The position numbers and the translations under genes were made by a program. From positions 1-42,769 of the forward strand of contig CAKRRU010000004.1 in NCBI GenBank assembly GCA_934394515.1: 42,769 bases of DNA, given 5' to 3'. The number at the start of each line of letters is the position of its first letter. Positions within the stretch are counted from its first letter, which is position 1. The notes beneath the pieces were generated by a model. That model made no database searches. It was not told the DNA's origin and saw only the letters and a list, made by a program, of their open reading frames with translations. Below, piece after piece: positions 1-8,694 of the stretch. The stretch is from an uncultured Acetatifactor sp. Lineage in GTDB: Bacteria > Bacillota > Clostridia > Lachnospirales > Lachnospiraceae.

Positions 1-29
1 TCTGAGGTTCTAAAGTCTTTCGTAAACCA

Positions 30-190
30 GTAGCCCCGGTTGCATATAAGAATAAGCTGACCGTAAACAGACGCCGGCACCATAGCGTCCCTTGGACGCA
101 TTGCGAGGGTACTTTCCTCGCTTACGTGCCGCTGCGCTCTGTTTCCGAGTGAAAACGATGTCAGCGTTTCTTATATGCAGCCGGGGCTAC
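30..190 (-). repeat. structured inverted-repeat element, complete left copy
   Basis: The ends 30-52 and 168-190 are complementary over 23 positions, with one G·U wobble (T40 with G180). Inside this, 56-61 pairs with 160-165, then 65-80 pairs with 126-144 with small bulges. The tip carries two further perfect 6-bp hairpins at 85-99 and 103-121, so an RNA would fold as a long stem ending in a junction with two arms. The strand is set to minus because the element follows the leftward gene that ends at 239. A second copy starts at 42733, in the opposite orientation. It could be a MITE-like repeat, a structured RNA or a bidirectional transcription end. I cannot name a family. Confidence 0.75.
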
Positions 191-208
191 GGATGGCTAG
201 CCAGTATG

Positions 209-230
209 TTAGCCAATGATCATTGACTAA
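209..230. other. 22-nt near-perfect palindrome after the leftmost gene
   Basis: The stretch 209-230 is its own reverse complement except for one pair (213 with 226). Its centre, CAATGATCATTG at 214-225, is a perfect 12-bp palindrome. It starts 9 nt past the stop codon of the gene ending at 239. It has no natural loop and no T-run on either side, so it is a weak candidate for an intrinsic terminator; a protein-binding site or a processing hairpin is also possible. A second perfect palindrome, TGGCTAGCCA, lies at 194-203. Confidence 0.45.
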
Positions 231-238
231 CTTTCAAG

Positions 239-1003
239 TTATTTCATGAAATAATACAGATCCACGGTTGTATCTTTGTATATCACATACCCATCCATTC
301 TTCCGAATTCCTCAAATTCCCGGTTTTCCATCTTCCCCACCAGCTTTTTGTCTTCCGCAAGGATGATGTATACGCATTGCTGTCTTCTGGCCTCTTCTGC
401 CAGTTCTTTGGCATCTATTGTTTCCTGCTCCATAAGGTCGTAGAGTTCATTCTGTACTGTCCATCTGCTGACGACAATATCCCGTCCGTAGGGCATGCAT
501 ACTACCGGTGAATACTGCCGCACATACTGCAGAAGTTCTCCGGGGAATGCCGCCATGACCTCACGTCCGGGCACCTCAATGGCATCACAGATGTCAACCA
601 CACTCTGTGGCACATGATAGACATTCTCCGCCTTTTGAAAATAAGGATTCCGGTAAACCAGGCTGCCGGATACCATAAATACAATAATTGCAGCAGATAT
701 CCCCACATATCTCTGATAACCCGATAGTTTTCCACAAAACGTAACCGTACCGTAAGCAATCACAGGTGTCACAGGCAGAAGCCACAGAATACGATAATAA
801 ATCTCCCCGTCCGCCAGACTGGATACCAGGTGAGACACAAATGGGTTAAAAAAGATCAACAGTAATAGCAACGGCACCCAGAGAAACATGATCCGGATAT
901 GTTTTCTCTTCTCTGTAAGCCACAGATACAGCAGACTCACCAGAAACCAGATCATAAGCAGCCCTGTACCCATATATTCCTGAAACAATCTCAAAGCTTC
1001 CAT
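239..1003 (-). CDS. C-terminal part of a DUF6077-like membrane protein (probably split gene)
   Basis: The protein has several membrane spans in its first ~120 residues, then a soluble tail with a motif MPYGRDIV and a short ending that looks like the extracytoplasmic tail of large DUF6077-type membrane proteins. Placed after the gene at 1168-2232, the two add up to about 610 aa, the length I expect for one intact family member. I therefore read this as the detached C-terminal half. The ATG at 1003 is preferred over the one at 1015 because a GAGG box lies 6 nt upstream of it, so the fragment could be translated on its own. The family's reaction is unknown; the GT-C-like layout suggests a role in extracellular glycan assembly. 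It is the last gene of the leftward unit. Confidence 0.65.
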   Translation of the reverse strand: MEALRLFQEYMGTGLLMIWFLVSLLYLWLTEKRKHIRIMFLWVPLLLLLIFFNPFVSHLVSSLADGEIYYRILWLLPVTPVIAYGTVTFCGKLSGYQRYVGISAAIIVFMVSGSLVYRNPYFQKAENVYHVPQSVVDICDAIEVPGREVMAAFPGELLQYVRQYSPVVCMPYGRDIVVSRWTVQNELYDLMEQETIDAKELAEEARRQQCVYIILAEDKKLVGKMENREFEEFGRMDGYVIYKDTTVDLYYFMK

Positions 1004-1008
1004 CTTAA

Positions 1009-1132
1009 TCCTCATGCCTTTCAGTAATCTGCAGACTCTCCTTTACACCGGTGCGTAATACGGAAGAATCATTGTTTCCTCGTCGCCACTCGTCATTTAA
1101 GACCTTCCTCCACACCGTTATATAATACAAAA
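1009..1132. repeat. diverged tandem duplication of about 67 bp at the gene break
   Basis: The 33-nt blocks starting at 1033 and 1100 match at 23 of 33 positions, and the sequence before each (from 1009 and from 1077) is also similar. The region between the two DUF6077-like halves is thus an imperfect tandem repeat with a unit of about 67-68 bp. Its minus-strand reading frames contain stops, so it does not join the two halves into one frame. Confidence 0.45.
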
Positions 1133-1167
1133 GTCTAACGCAGACCATATTTGCCTTATAAAAATCA

Positions 1168-2232
1168 TTACCCTAAAACCAGATAAATTCCCGCATAGAT
1201 TACACAGGGAATACAACAGGCACACAACGGCAGCAACATCTTCCAATTCTTATAGCCGACTGCCCCACATATCCCGGCTGTCCCTACCAGCATACATGCA
1301 AGCAAAGCTCCCATAGTGCTGGCCAGACAACAGGATACCATAACCGCTCCCAGAAGCAGCCAGAACGCCGGGGAAATCCGTTGACGTTCCTGCAGTCTGT
1401 GCATCAGTGTAAGTAACAGGAAAAAGATCATGGGGATCAGTATACTTCCCAATGCTGCCTTTCCCTGTCTGCTCCGCGCGATCATAAAATTTTCCACCGT
1501 ATTAAAGGAATAATCGCCAAACATCACCAGTACTTCCGTGATAATCAAAAATACAGGAAGTGCCCATCTGTTTCCTTCTCCGCCCGTCCACAGGATCCGG
1601 CTGCCGATCAGATAAAAAACGCCATATGTCATAGAGATCAGTGCAAGGGGCAATAATGTTTTCGCTATCACCACTGCCGGAAGTCCGGTCATCCTTGTAA
1701 GCCAGGCGATCCAGATCGGGAACGGCGCTAACCCATGACGTATATCCAGCTTCGTTGTCAGTCCGGTATACGGAAGCTTCCGGTACATTTCTCCGGATTC
1801 CTCCGTTGCCGCCGAAAGTGCTACATAATACGCATCATCTCCATCATTGTAGACCATAACCACCGCCAGAATCAGCTGTAGCAGCAGCAATGCAAAAAAT
1901 ACTGCCCAGAGTACGATCGTCCTGCGGGCCGGTCTTGCCGACACCATAGCCGGTCTCTTTCCCCTGTTTTTGCACAGGTACCATACCGTAGCCAGAATCA
2001 GCCATGCCAGTCCGTATACGGTAAAAGCCGTCGACGTCATAGGAAAACTCTGTCCCAGAAGAATCATCGGTACACAAATGATCTGAAATCCGGCCCAGAG
2101 AAGCATCTGCCCGCTTATCCACATAAATATAACATTTTTTCGGTTCTTATCCACACTTATGAAACAATTTCCAATCCATGCCGGTATTACCGTCAGCAGC
2201 AAAACAAGCCATACTATACGAACTGCAATCAT
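1168..2232 (-). CDS. DUF6077-like polytopic membrane protein (N-terminal part)
   Basis: About nine hydrophobic segments are visible. A loop after the third or fourth span reads NDGDDAYYVALSAATEE, followed by a segment with APFPIWIAWLTRMTGLP; this is the part I associate with DUF6077 proteins of Clostridia. The product stops abruptly after a transmembrane segment (ending IYLVLG), and the missing tail is encoded by the next gene downstream. The acidic residues in the first large outer loop resemble the catalytic loop of GT-C glycosyltransferases, but the reaction is not known. The start at 2232 has only a weak GAGAG box upstream. The 127 bp between this gene and the next one upstream hold no clear promoter or terminator. 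Confidence 0.7.
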   Translation of the reverse strand: MIAVRIVWLVLLLTVIPAWIGNCFISVDKNRKNVIFMWISGQMLLWAGFQIICVPMILLGQSFPMTSTAFTVYGLAWLILATVWYLCKNRGKRPAMVSARPARRTIVLWAVFFALLLLQLILAVVMVYNDGDDAYYVALSAATEESGEMYRKLPYTGLTTKLDIRHGLAPFPIWIAWLTRMTGLPAVVIAKTLLPLALISMTYGVFYLIGSRILWTGGEGNRWALPVFLIITEVLVMFGDYSFNTVENFMIARSRQGKAALGSILIPMIFFLLLTLMHRLQERQRISPAFWLLLGAVMVSCCLASTMGALLACMLVGTAGICGAVGYKNWKMLLPLCACCIPCVIYAGIYLVLG

Positions 2233-2359
2233 TTTTTACTCTCTATACTTTCTTAGTTTATTTGTAGTTGTTCAAAGCCAAGGCAATTTTCACAAATTTG
2301 CGAATGTTGCTCTGAAAAGCCGCGATCAGATCCTGCCGGAGCACTTACGGATCCCTGCA

Positions 2360-4162
2360 TTATTCTTTAGCAAACAGATAAATATCATCACCGTGCACTC
2401 CTTCGGAAAGCAAAGTATCTTCCAGCGAAAATCCGTACTTTTCCTGCACTTTATTCAATACAGCTTCTTCATCCACACCGGGTTTGATCAATACCACTAC
2501 CCGGTCCAGTTCCTGCAACGATTCTGTATCCCTGCGCTCTTCCAGTTCCTTCTCCGTCAGCAGAAGCGTCTTATTATAATACATGAACTCCGGCAGGTTC
2601 TCGTAATATCCCACTCCGGCATATACACAAATACAGGGAAGCGAGGCATATTCCTCAGCCAGCTGCACCTGCTGTCTGTAACCCTTGTAAAGATATTCGC
2701 CGTCATAGTGCATCAGCCGCACTCCCTGTACCAGCAGAATAGCAGTGATCATGCATAATGCCACATTTCTTTTCCGCCAGCCGGATATGTCGGATATTTT
2801 TTTCCAAAACCGGTATAACAATATGGCCAGCAGCAATGAAATAAACGGAAAGATCGGCATAATATAACGATCCACCAGATACGGTGACATCCGGGAAGCC
2901 AGAAGGAAATATCCCAGTACCGGAATCGTCAGGATCACCGTTGCCTCTCCCTTGCGGTTTCCGGACTCTTCCCCGGCAGATACCTGTTCTCCCCGGGTAC
3001 GCATCTTCCGTCTGCGAAAAGCAGATATCAGATATATGACAAGCAGCACCACTCCGGCAGCACAGCCCCCTGCAAACAGCGGTACGCCCACCGTCCGCTC
3101 CGCCAATATCTTTCCGAACGTCAGAATTCTCTCTCCGTATCCCTGTAATCCGGATGCCAGATTTCCCAGCGCCTCCGTACCTCTGCTGCTGGAAAATACA
3201 TCCGCAACAGCAAACGGAAACAGCACCAGACCGATCACCGCAGAGATCACCATGGATCTGATATAGATCCACAATTCCTTTTTCCTATGGCTCAGCAAAA
3301 GTACCGCTGTCATGACCGCCGCGAGAAGCAGACAATAAAACAGGAAAAAATACTGGGTCAGAAAACCTAATACCGTGACAGCAATCAGCCCCTTATTCTT
3401 CCGTCCGAATCCATTGTTTTTCCATTTTTCCACATGAATGGAAAGAAGAGCCACACACAGGCACGACAACAGACCATACATACGGATCAGCAGCACCGTT
3501 GCCAGTGCTCCCGTACTCATACCATATAAAAGTACAGCCATGATCCCCAGCAATTTCCCGTCAGTTCCCGGAGAAAATACATCCGCCAGCTGTCTGCCCA
3601 GCCGCAGCAGAAGCCATAATGTGATTCCCAGACAGATCATATTAACGGAACAGCCTAAAAGCGGTGAAAGTGTTCTCCGGAAAACAGAACTCACAGTATG
3701 CAGCAGCATAAAATGTACCGGCGGATGATTATCGTCTTTTACATTAAAATAAACCGATAGATAATCAAACGCATCGCTTCCGTCCACAGTAACATAATCC
3801 CTGAACTGCCTGTCCGTGATCCAGACCGGTTCCTCATATACATCCGCTTTGTAAGAAAGCAGTTTGCTGTTTCCTCGGTTTTTCAGCACATCTGTGATAG
3901 TATTTTTCAGATTTCCCACGGTTTCGGCAAAAGTGTCACCCTGGATCTCTTCGTTTACAAACTTTGCCAGTCTCCCCACCGGCTGGGTAGGCACGATCCA
4001 TGGATTGTACCTGGCATTAGCCAGTTCGTAGCTCAAAAGCTCGTCCATATGATAGCCTTCCTTCCGGCTGATGCCGATTCCCATCAGCAGCAGACAAAGC
4101 AGCACCGCCAGAAGCCCCGGCAATATTTTCTTCCACTGATTCCATCCGGTCTGTTTTTCCAT
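2360..4162 (-). CDS. PMT_2/GT39-like integral membrane glycosyltransferase
   Basis: This is a GT-C-fold type protein of 600 aa from the preferred ATG at 4162, which has GGAGGA 5 nt upstream (the alternative ATG at 4180 lacks a site). After the first membrane span comes YHMDELLSYELA, with an Asp-Glu pair near residue 40 where PMT/ArnT-type enzymes keep the catalytic Asp. A later outer loop contains DDNHPPVHFML, matching the H-P-P-x-x-x-x-L block of the family. About ten further spans follow, then a C-terminal extracytoplasmic tail of about 120 residues. Family members transfer a sugar from a polyprenyl-phosphate donor to an acceptor outside the membrane; donor and acceptor here are unknown. 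It follows the DUF6044 gene by about 40 nt. Confidence 0.8.
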   Translation of the reverse strand: MEKQTGWNQWKKILPGLLAVLLCLLLMGIGISRKEGYHMDELLSYELANARYNPWIVPTQPVGRLAKFVNEEIQGDTFAETVGNLKNTITDVLKNRGNSKLLSYKADVYEEPVWITDRQFRDYVTVDGSDAFDYLSVYFNVKDDNHPPVHFMLLHTVSSVFRRTLSPLLGCSVNMICLGITLWLLLRLGRQLADVFSPGTDGKLLGIMAVLLYGMSTGALATVLLIRMYGLLSCLCVALLSIHVEKWKNNGFGRKNKGLIAVTVLGFLTQYFFLFYCLLLAAVMTAVLLLSHRKKELWIYIRSMVISAVIGLVLFPFAVADVFSSSRGTEALGNLASGLQGYGERILTFGKILAERTVGVPLFAGGCAAGVVLLVIYLISAFRRRKMRTRGEQVSAGEESGNRKGEATVILTIPVLGYFLLASRMSPYLVDRYIMPIFPFISLLLAILLYRFWKKISDISGWRKRNVALCMITAILLVQGVRLMHYDGEYLYKGYRQQVQLAEEYASLPCICVYAGVGYYENLPEFMYYNKTLLLTEKELEERRDTESLQELDRVVVLIKPGVDEEAVLNKVQEKYGFSLEDTLLSEGVHGDDIYLFAKE

Positions 4163-4203
4163 ACCAGTCCTCCACGCCACTGCATCGCAGTCGCGGTTTT
4201 ACG

Positions 4204-6030
4204 TTAATTTCCCATCACACGATACAGATAAATGCGGTAATAGCTGTCCTCCGTCTCAAAGGCATCCTGCCGCAGAAGTTCAAGTCCCGTATCCTCGCTG
4301 TGATCAATATAAGCTGCGGACAGAAGATACCGTCCTCCCAGCTCTGCCAGACTCTTCGTGTCGATCTCGTAATTCTGAAAATAAAATCCGCCCTTTTCAA
4401 TGGTATAATACCCCGGGCATTCCGCACTGAACAGATAGCAGCGGTTTCCCCAGTGATCAAAATTGTCCGCAAGATATTCGCTCTTATTAAGCTCCGGAGC
4501 AATGATCCTGCGAAAACGGTGCTTATAATTCAGGTCATAGTTGTTGGAATAACCGTCCAGACAATAAAATCCATGATACAATGCAGCCGCAGGATCGATC
4601 CCCAGGCTTACCACCCGGTATTCCTCCGGCTCCTCACCATAGTTCTCGCGGATATACTGCTGTACCTGATCCAGCACACCGATAGCGTAATAATCGCGGA
4701 AGCTCATTGCCGCATAATCGCGGTTTATCAGTTTCTGTACATTGGGCTTCAGATTGCTCTCCATCAGTACCTGTCCGGCTGTCAAAAGCACTGCTCCCAG
4801 CGCCACGATCATCATTCCCGTTTCAAGCTTCCCCGGCAGACACTCCAACAATATCAGCAGGCCACAGCCCACAGCCAGATACCACAGACACGGGCTCAGC
4901 CACAGGATCCTGTTCCCCTGAAAGCCTTTCAGTGCTCCCAGTCCGGAACGGATCCCGACACCCGCCGCACTGTCCCACAGTGCAGCCACCGCTGCAAAAA
5001 TCAGAATACAGCCGCAGGATATCACCAAGGCTTTACCGCATCTTCCATATGATTTTGTCACAGTTTTCCCATTTCTCCGGTAAGCCAGCCAGGCTGCCAC
5101 AGTCGCCGGCAATATCACTGCCGGGATCCATCTGTGATAGTCCACACTGTGCTGTCCCCCCTGTGTCAGATTGGTCCAAAACTGATTCAAAAAACCGGCC
5201 GCATTCAGGACATATTCCGATTTATGGGAGACAGTTCCGGCTCCGTTGCCCAGAAGTTCTCCAAGCAGCGTACCGTTCTCTGCCAGATATACCACTAACA
5301 GAAGCAGCCAGGCTGTCATCTGCCTCATGCTGACTCTTCTTTGGAGCAATGCGACCACTTCCCATACCGCCCAGATTCCCAATACGGCAAATCCGGCCAG
5401 CACCAGCGAGGAATTTAAGCCAAACACGCCAACATAAACATATGCCATTGCATATGATCTCTTTGCTCTCCCATTTTCTCCCAGACGGAGAACACAATAT
5501 AATAGCAGCGGCAATCCGTATTGGGATAATCCGTAGACCGGTAAAAAGGGAAGATACCCATACAGTCCCGATACAAGCATGATGAGAAAACCGGCTGCAC
5601 TGCTTCTGCGCTGCAGGACCTCCGAGCGCTCTCCTGCCCACCGCAGTAAGAGAAACATTCCCACATATCCTATAAGACTCCCCAGTACCTGCATGAGTCC
5701 CAGGGCAACCTGCGCCGGCAGCAGCCGATACAGGATCACGCAGGCCGGCGCCGGCATGGTAAGTGCCGTTTTCGCCGCTCCGTTCATAAATTCCGGCAGA
5801 TTGCTGCCATCCCACAAGTGTCTTGCCTGCAGCAGGTAAGCGATCACTTCGCCGTCCAGCTGATCATGATATACAAAAACAGAATCTTCACCCAGGATCA
5901 GATACGGAATCCCCATGGTGAGCACGCCCAGGACTCCCAGCAGGAACCATATCGTTTGTCCCGACATTTTTTTTGTCTTTTTTTCTGTTTTTTTCTCTGT
6001 CACGGTTCCTCCCTTCCGCATCTTGCGCAT
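4204..6030 (-). CDS. DUF6044 family membrane protein (copy 1)
   Basis: The N-terminus is very basic (MRKMRKGG, then a KK-rich stretch), followed by a membrane span and the loop YHDQLDGEV near residues 55-62 and ARHLWDGS near 69-76. The tail contains YSNNYDLNYKHRFRRI and GNRCYLF. The same blocks occur in the protein at 23959-25719, so the two are paralogues. The acidic DQLD loop right after the first span is where GT-C enzymes place catalytic carboxylates, so a lipid-linked-sugar glycosyltransferase is plausible but unproven. The start at 6030 has AAGGA 9 nt upstream. A GTG at 6006 has a stronger AAGGGAGG and is a real alternative. The upstream gene ends 41 nt away. Confidence 0.8.
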   Translation of the reverse strand: MRKMRKGGTVTEKKTEKKTKKMSGQTIWFLLGVLGVLTMGIPYLILGEDSVFVYHDQLDGEVIAYLLQARHLWDGSNLPEFMNGAAKTALTMPAPACVILYRLLPAQVALGLMQVLGSLIGYVGMFLLLRWAGERSEVLQRRSSAAGFLIMLVSGLYGYLPFLPVYGLSQYGLPLLLYCVLRLGENGRAKRSYAMAYVYVGVFGLNSSLVLAGFAVLGIWAVWEVVALLQRRVSMRQMTAWLLLLVVYLAENGTLLGELLGNGAGTVSHKSEYVLNAAGFLNQFWTNLTQGGQHSVDYHRWIPAVILPATVAAWLAYRRNGKTVTKSYGRCGKALVISCGCILIFAAVAALWDSAAGVGIRSGLGALKGFQGNRILWLSPCLWYLAVGCGLLILLECLPGKLETGMMIVALGAVLLTAGQVLMESNLKPNVQKLINRDYAAMSFRDYYAIGVLDQVQQYIRENYGEEPEEYRVVSLGIDPAAALYHGFYCLDGYSNNYDLNYKHRFRRIIAPELNKSEYLADNFDHWGNRCYLFSAECPGYYTIEKGGFYFQNYEIDTKSLAELGGRYLLSAAYIDHSEDTGLELLRQDAFETEDSYYRIYLYRVMGN

Positions 6031-6071
6031 AACAATATTTCCTTTTGTATTCCCATCTCACAACATAAGAC

Positions 6072-7517
6072 CTATTCCTGCCCCATCCCGTCTGCTGCCG
6101 GCAGAGATCCCATGCTGAGGATCATTCCCACCAGCCACAGGCTTCCCGGCAGAAGTCCGTTTTTATAATCCAGGCATCCCGCATCCTGCATGGCGTACCA
6201 CAGGATCATGCAGCCGGAAGTCACAATGCAGACAAGAAGGATTTTTCCACCGGCCGATTTTCCTGTGTTATTCTTCTTTTCTCCGGTTGTTACCGCAATG
6301 ATCCTTCTTCCGATCACAATCAGAAACATCGCAGGGATTCCCATCAGGTACCACCAGCTGCTGTATTTTAACAGAATATTCGTCAGTTTCAGGGCTCCCG
6401 TCATCATGATATCCACGTTTCTTCCGGAGAAAGATTCATACCCTCTTCCATCCAACAGCATCTGTAACAGCACCGGCGGCAGTGTATAGCCGGCACAATC
6501 CCATACGATCTGGTGGATATTGTCGGATGCATAGGTCTTCAGGTTAAAAACCGCACATGTCCAAAACATTTTTTGCGCTTCCTGTTTTCCGACAGTCTCT
6601 TCCCATGTTTTCTGAATACCGCTTTGCATGGTTCCGGGATAATATCCGGCGCTCCTGAAGTCATCCAGGGATAAATATTCCCGAAGTTCCTCCGGCAGAG
6701 CATCGTATTCCTTTCCTTCCCGCATATGGGTCCAGCTGAATCTGCGCATCATTGCAGCACTTACGGTATTCTCTGCCTTCCCGTAACTGCCGGGTGTCTG
6801 CCAGGCCGGCACTACTGCAAACAGGATTCCTCCCATAACGAACAGCACCGCCAGTTCCTTCAGTATTCTCTGCTTTCCAAGCTGTCTGATCTGTATCAGG
6901 TGCAGGATCCACAATACGATCAGCGGGACCAGTCCCAGGTAAAGATTTTCTGCCACAAAAACCGTACCGGCCACCCACCAGACAATGGCTTCCGTAAAAG
7001 CATATAGCGGATGTTCTCCCTCCTGCTCTGCCGCAGAACGACTTCCGCTTTTCAGGATCCTGATGATTGCTGCCAGTTCCAGCAGCATACAGGAAAATCC
7101 GATAGAATTAGGCAGGACCGCCAGGTGACACTGCATTGCCATGGGATACGTCAGCATTCCGAAACTCCCCCAGATAAACATCCATTTCTTCCTGATGATG
7201 CCAAAGCTTCGTAAGAACCGTACACTACTGTAAAAAGCAACAGCCAGCTGTATCAGATATACAAAAAAAGTATAAGGGATAGAACTTATGGATTCTATCC
7301 CTTTTGCAAGCACCAGAAAAAGAGGATACCCTATCCCCATGTAATCGTCACACACAAGGGTATCTGCTGCTTTCAGCCACAGATAGCTGTCGCCAAACTC
7401 CGGAAAAAGTCCAAAAGCCCTGACTCCCCAGCAGATTCCCAGAAGGATCTGCACCGAGATACCTATGAACAGAAACCTGCCTGCGACCTGCACAAGCACT
7501 CTGCATGCCTTCTGCAT
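6072..7517 (-). CDS. GT-C-like polytopic membrane protein
   Basis: The 481-aa protein has a signal-anchor-like first span, then a loop with DTLVCDDYMGIGYPLFLV. An Asp pair before a G-Y-P turn is common in bacterial GT-C-like membrane proteins of glycan loci. About ten more hydrophobic segments follow, with a polar outer region in the middle (around residues 240-330), and the protein ends in a hydrophobic hairpin. I do not recognise a named family, so glycosyltransferase activity is inferred from layout and neighbours. The start lies 5 nt after the end of the aminotransferase gene; the aminotransferase's last codons supply GAGGAG about 9 nt upstream, so the pair is probably translationally coupled. 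Confidence 0.65.
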   Translation of the reverse strand: MQKACRVLVQVAGRFLFIGISVQILLGICWGVRAFGLFPEFGDSYLWLKAADTLVCDDYMGIGYPLFLVLAKGIESISSIPYTFFVYLIQLAVAFYSSVRFLRSFGIIRKKWMFIWGSFGMLTYPMAMQCHLAVLPNSIGFSCMLLELAAIIRILKSGSRSAAEQEGEHPLYAFTEAIVWWVAGTVFVAENLYLGLVPLIVLWILHLIQIRQLGKQRILKELAVLFVMGGILFAVVPAWQTPGSYGKAENTVSAAMMRRFSWTHMREGKEYDALPEELREYLSLDDFRSAGYYPGTMQSGIQKTWEETVGKQEAQKMFWTCAVFNLKTYASDNIHQIVWDCAGYTLPPVLLQMLLDGRGYESFSGRNVDIMMTGALKLTNILLKYSSWWYLMGIPAMFLIVIGRRIIAVTTGEKKNNTGKSAGGKILLVCIVTSGCMILWYAMQDAGCLDYKNGLLPGSLWLVGMILSMGSLPAADGMGQE

Positions 7518-7521
7518 CTTC

Positions 7522-8667
7522 CTATTGCTCCTCTAATTCGAAAAATTCTTTGATCAGTCCGCAGATGAAATCTACCTGATCCAACGTCAGTCCATAGTAC
7601 ATCGGCAGTCTTGCCAGACGCTCGCTCTCTCTGGTCGTGTATTTATCCTCCCCGTGGAAACGGCCGAAACGCTGTCCAGCGGGAGCTGAATGCAACGGAA
7701 TATAATGGAATACCGTAAGCACTCCGTTTTCTTTCATATAACTGATGAATCTCGTCCTCTGCTCCAGATCTCTTGCCTTGATATAGAACATATGGGCATT
7801 GTGGACACAGCCTTCGGGAACTGTGGGCAGATCAATTCTGCCTGCCTCCTGCAACGGCTTTAACTGCTCATAATAACGATTCCAGCAGGCAAGTCTCGCT
7901 TCGTTGATCTCATCTGCCACTTCCAGCTGTGCATACAGATAAGCGGCATTCATATCACTGGGCAGATAAGAAGAACCGTAGTTTACCCAGGTATACTTGT
8001 CAATCTGTCCCCGGAAAAATTTGCTGCGGTTGGTTCCCTTTTCACGGATGATCTCAGCCTCTTCCACATCCTTCTGATCGCGGATGAGAAGCGCTCCGCC
8101 TTCTCCCATGCTGTAGTTCTTGGTCTCATGAAAGCTGTAAGCGCCGAAATCTCCGATAGTACCCAGGGCTTTTCCTTTATAAGTAGCCATGATTCCCTGC
8201 GCAGCATCTTCTACCACCTTCAGATTATGCCTTTGGGCAATATCCATGATCGTATCCATCTCGCAGGCCACTCCGGCATAATGTACCGGCACAATGGCTC
8301 TGGTCTTCTCTGTAATAGCATCCTCGATCAGTGTTTCATCGATATTCATCGTATCCGGACGGATATCCACAAATACGGGAACCGCTCCGCGAAGCACAAA
8401 TGCATCCGCCGTGGATACAAAGGTATAAGAAGGCATGATCACTTCGTCTCCCGGCTGAATATCACACAGAAGAGCTGCCAGTTCCGTGGCATGGGTACAT
8501 GAGGTCGTCAGAAGACATTTTCCCGTTCCGGTTCTCTTCTCGATCCACTCATTACATTTTCTGGTGTATGCGCCGTCTCCGCAGATTTTCTGATTTTTTA
8601 CACATTCCTGAATATAATCTGCCGCTTTATCCACATAAGGGGGTACATTAAATTTAATATCTATCAT
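7522..8667 (-). CDS. wecE: WecE/RffA-like dTDP-4-amino-4,6-dideoxygalactose transaminase
   Basis: PLP-dependent sugar aminotransferase of the DegT/DnrJ/EryC1/StrS family, 381 aa. WecE enzymes convert dTDP-4-keto-6-deoxyglucose and glutamate to dTDP-4-amino-4,6-dideoxygalactose in the cytoplasm. Landmarks are TTSCTHATELAALL near residues 54-67 (phosphate-binding region), VVEDAAQG near 151-158 (PLP ring-binding Asp), and SFHETKNYSMGEGG with the Schiff-base Lys near 183, close to the K181 I recall for E. coli WecE. The HETKN signature favours WecE over PseC. The ATG at 8667 is chosen over 8679 because GGAG lies about 6 nt before it. It follows the GtrB-like gene. The dTDP-sugar supply genes (rmlA, rmlB) are not in the window. 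Confidence 0.85.
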   Translation of the reverse strand: MIDIKFNVPPYVDKAADYIQECVKNQKICGDGAYTRKCNEWIEKRTGTGKCLLTTSCTHATELAALLCDIQPGDEVIMPSYTFVSTADAFVLRGAVPVFVDIRPDTMNIDETLIEDAITEKTRAIVPVHYAGVACEMDTIMDIAQRHNLKVVEDAAQGIMATYKGKALGTIGDFGAYSFHETKNYSMGEGGALLIRDQKDVEEAEIIREKGTNRSKFFRGQIDKYTWVNYGSSYLPSDMNAAYLYAQLEVADEINEARLACWNRYYEQLKPLQEAGRIDLPTVPEGCVHNAHMFYIKARDLEQRTRFISYMKENGVLTVFHYIPLHSAPAGQRFGRFHGEDKYTTRESERLARLPMYYGLTLDQVDFICGLIKEFFELEEQ

Positions 8668-8694
8668 ATTGCTCTCCATTCTGATTACACATCA

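Noticed and set aside
30..190. tRNA or tmRNA in the left structured element
   Set aside because: The multi-arm fold invites the idea, but there is no CCA-type acceptor end, no T-loop consensus and no anticodon arm of proper size.
1016..1167. Programmed frameshift joining the two DUF6077-like halves
   Set aside because: The +1 frame after the first stop runs on for about 50 codons but gives a charged peptide unlike a membrane protein and ends in a stop before the second half; no slippery heptamer is seen at the stop.
2159..2758. Plus-strand open frame of 199 codons spanning a gap between two leftward genes
   Set aside because: It overlaps the ends of both leftward genes, shows no domain and no promoter; the composition is that of antisense sequence.
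4300..5052. Plus-strand open frame of 250 codons
   Set aside because: It is a shadow of the DUF6044 gene, with low-complexity Q/S/P-rich translation.
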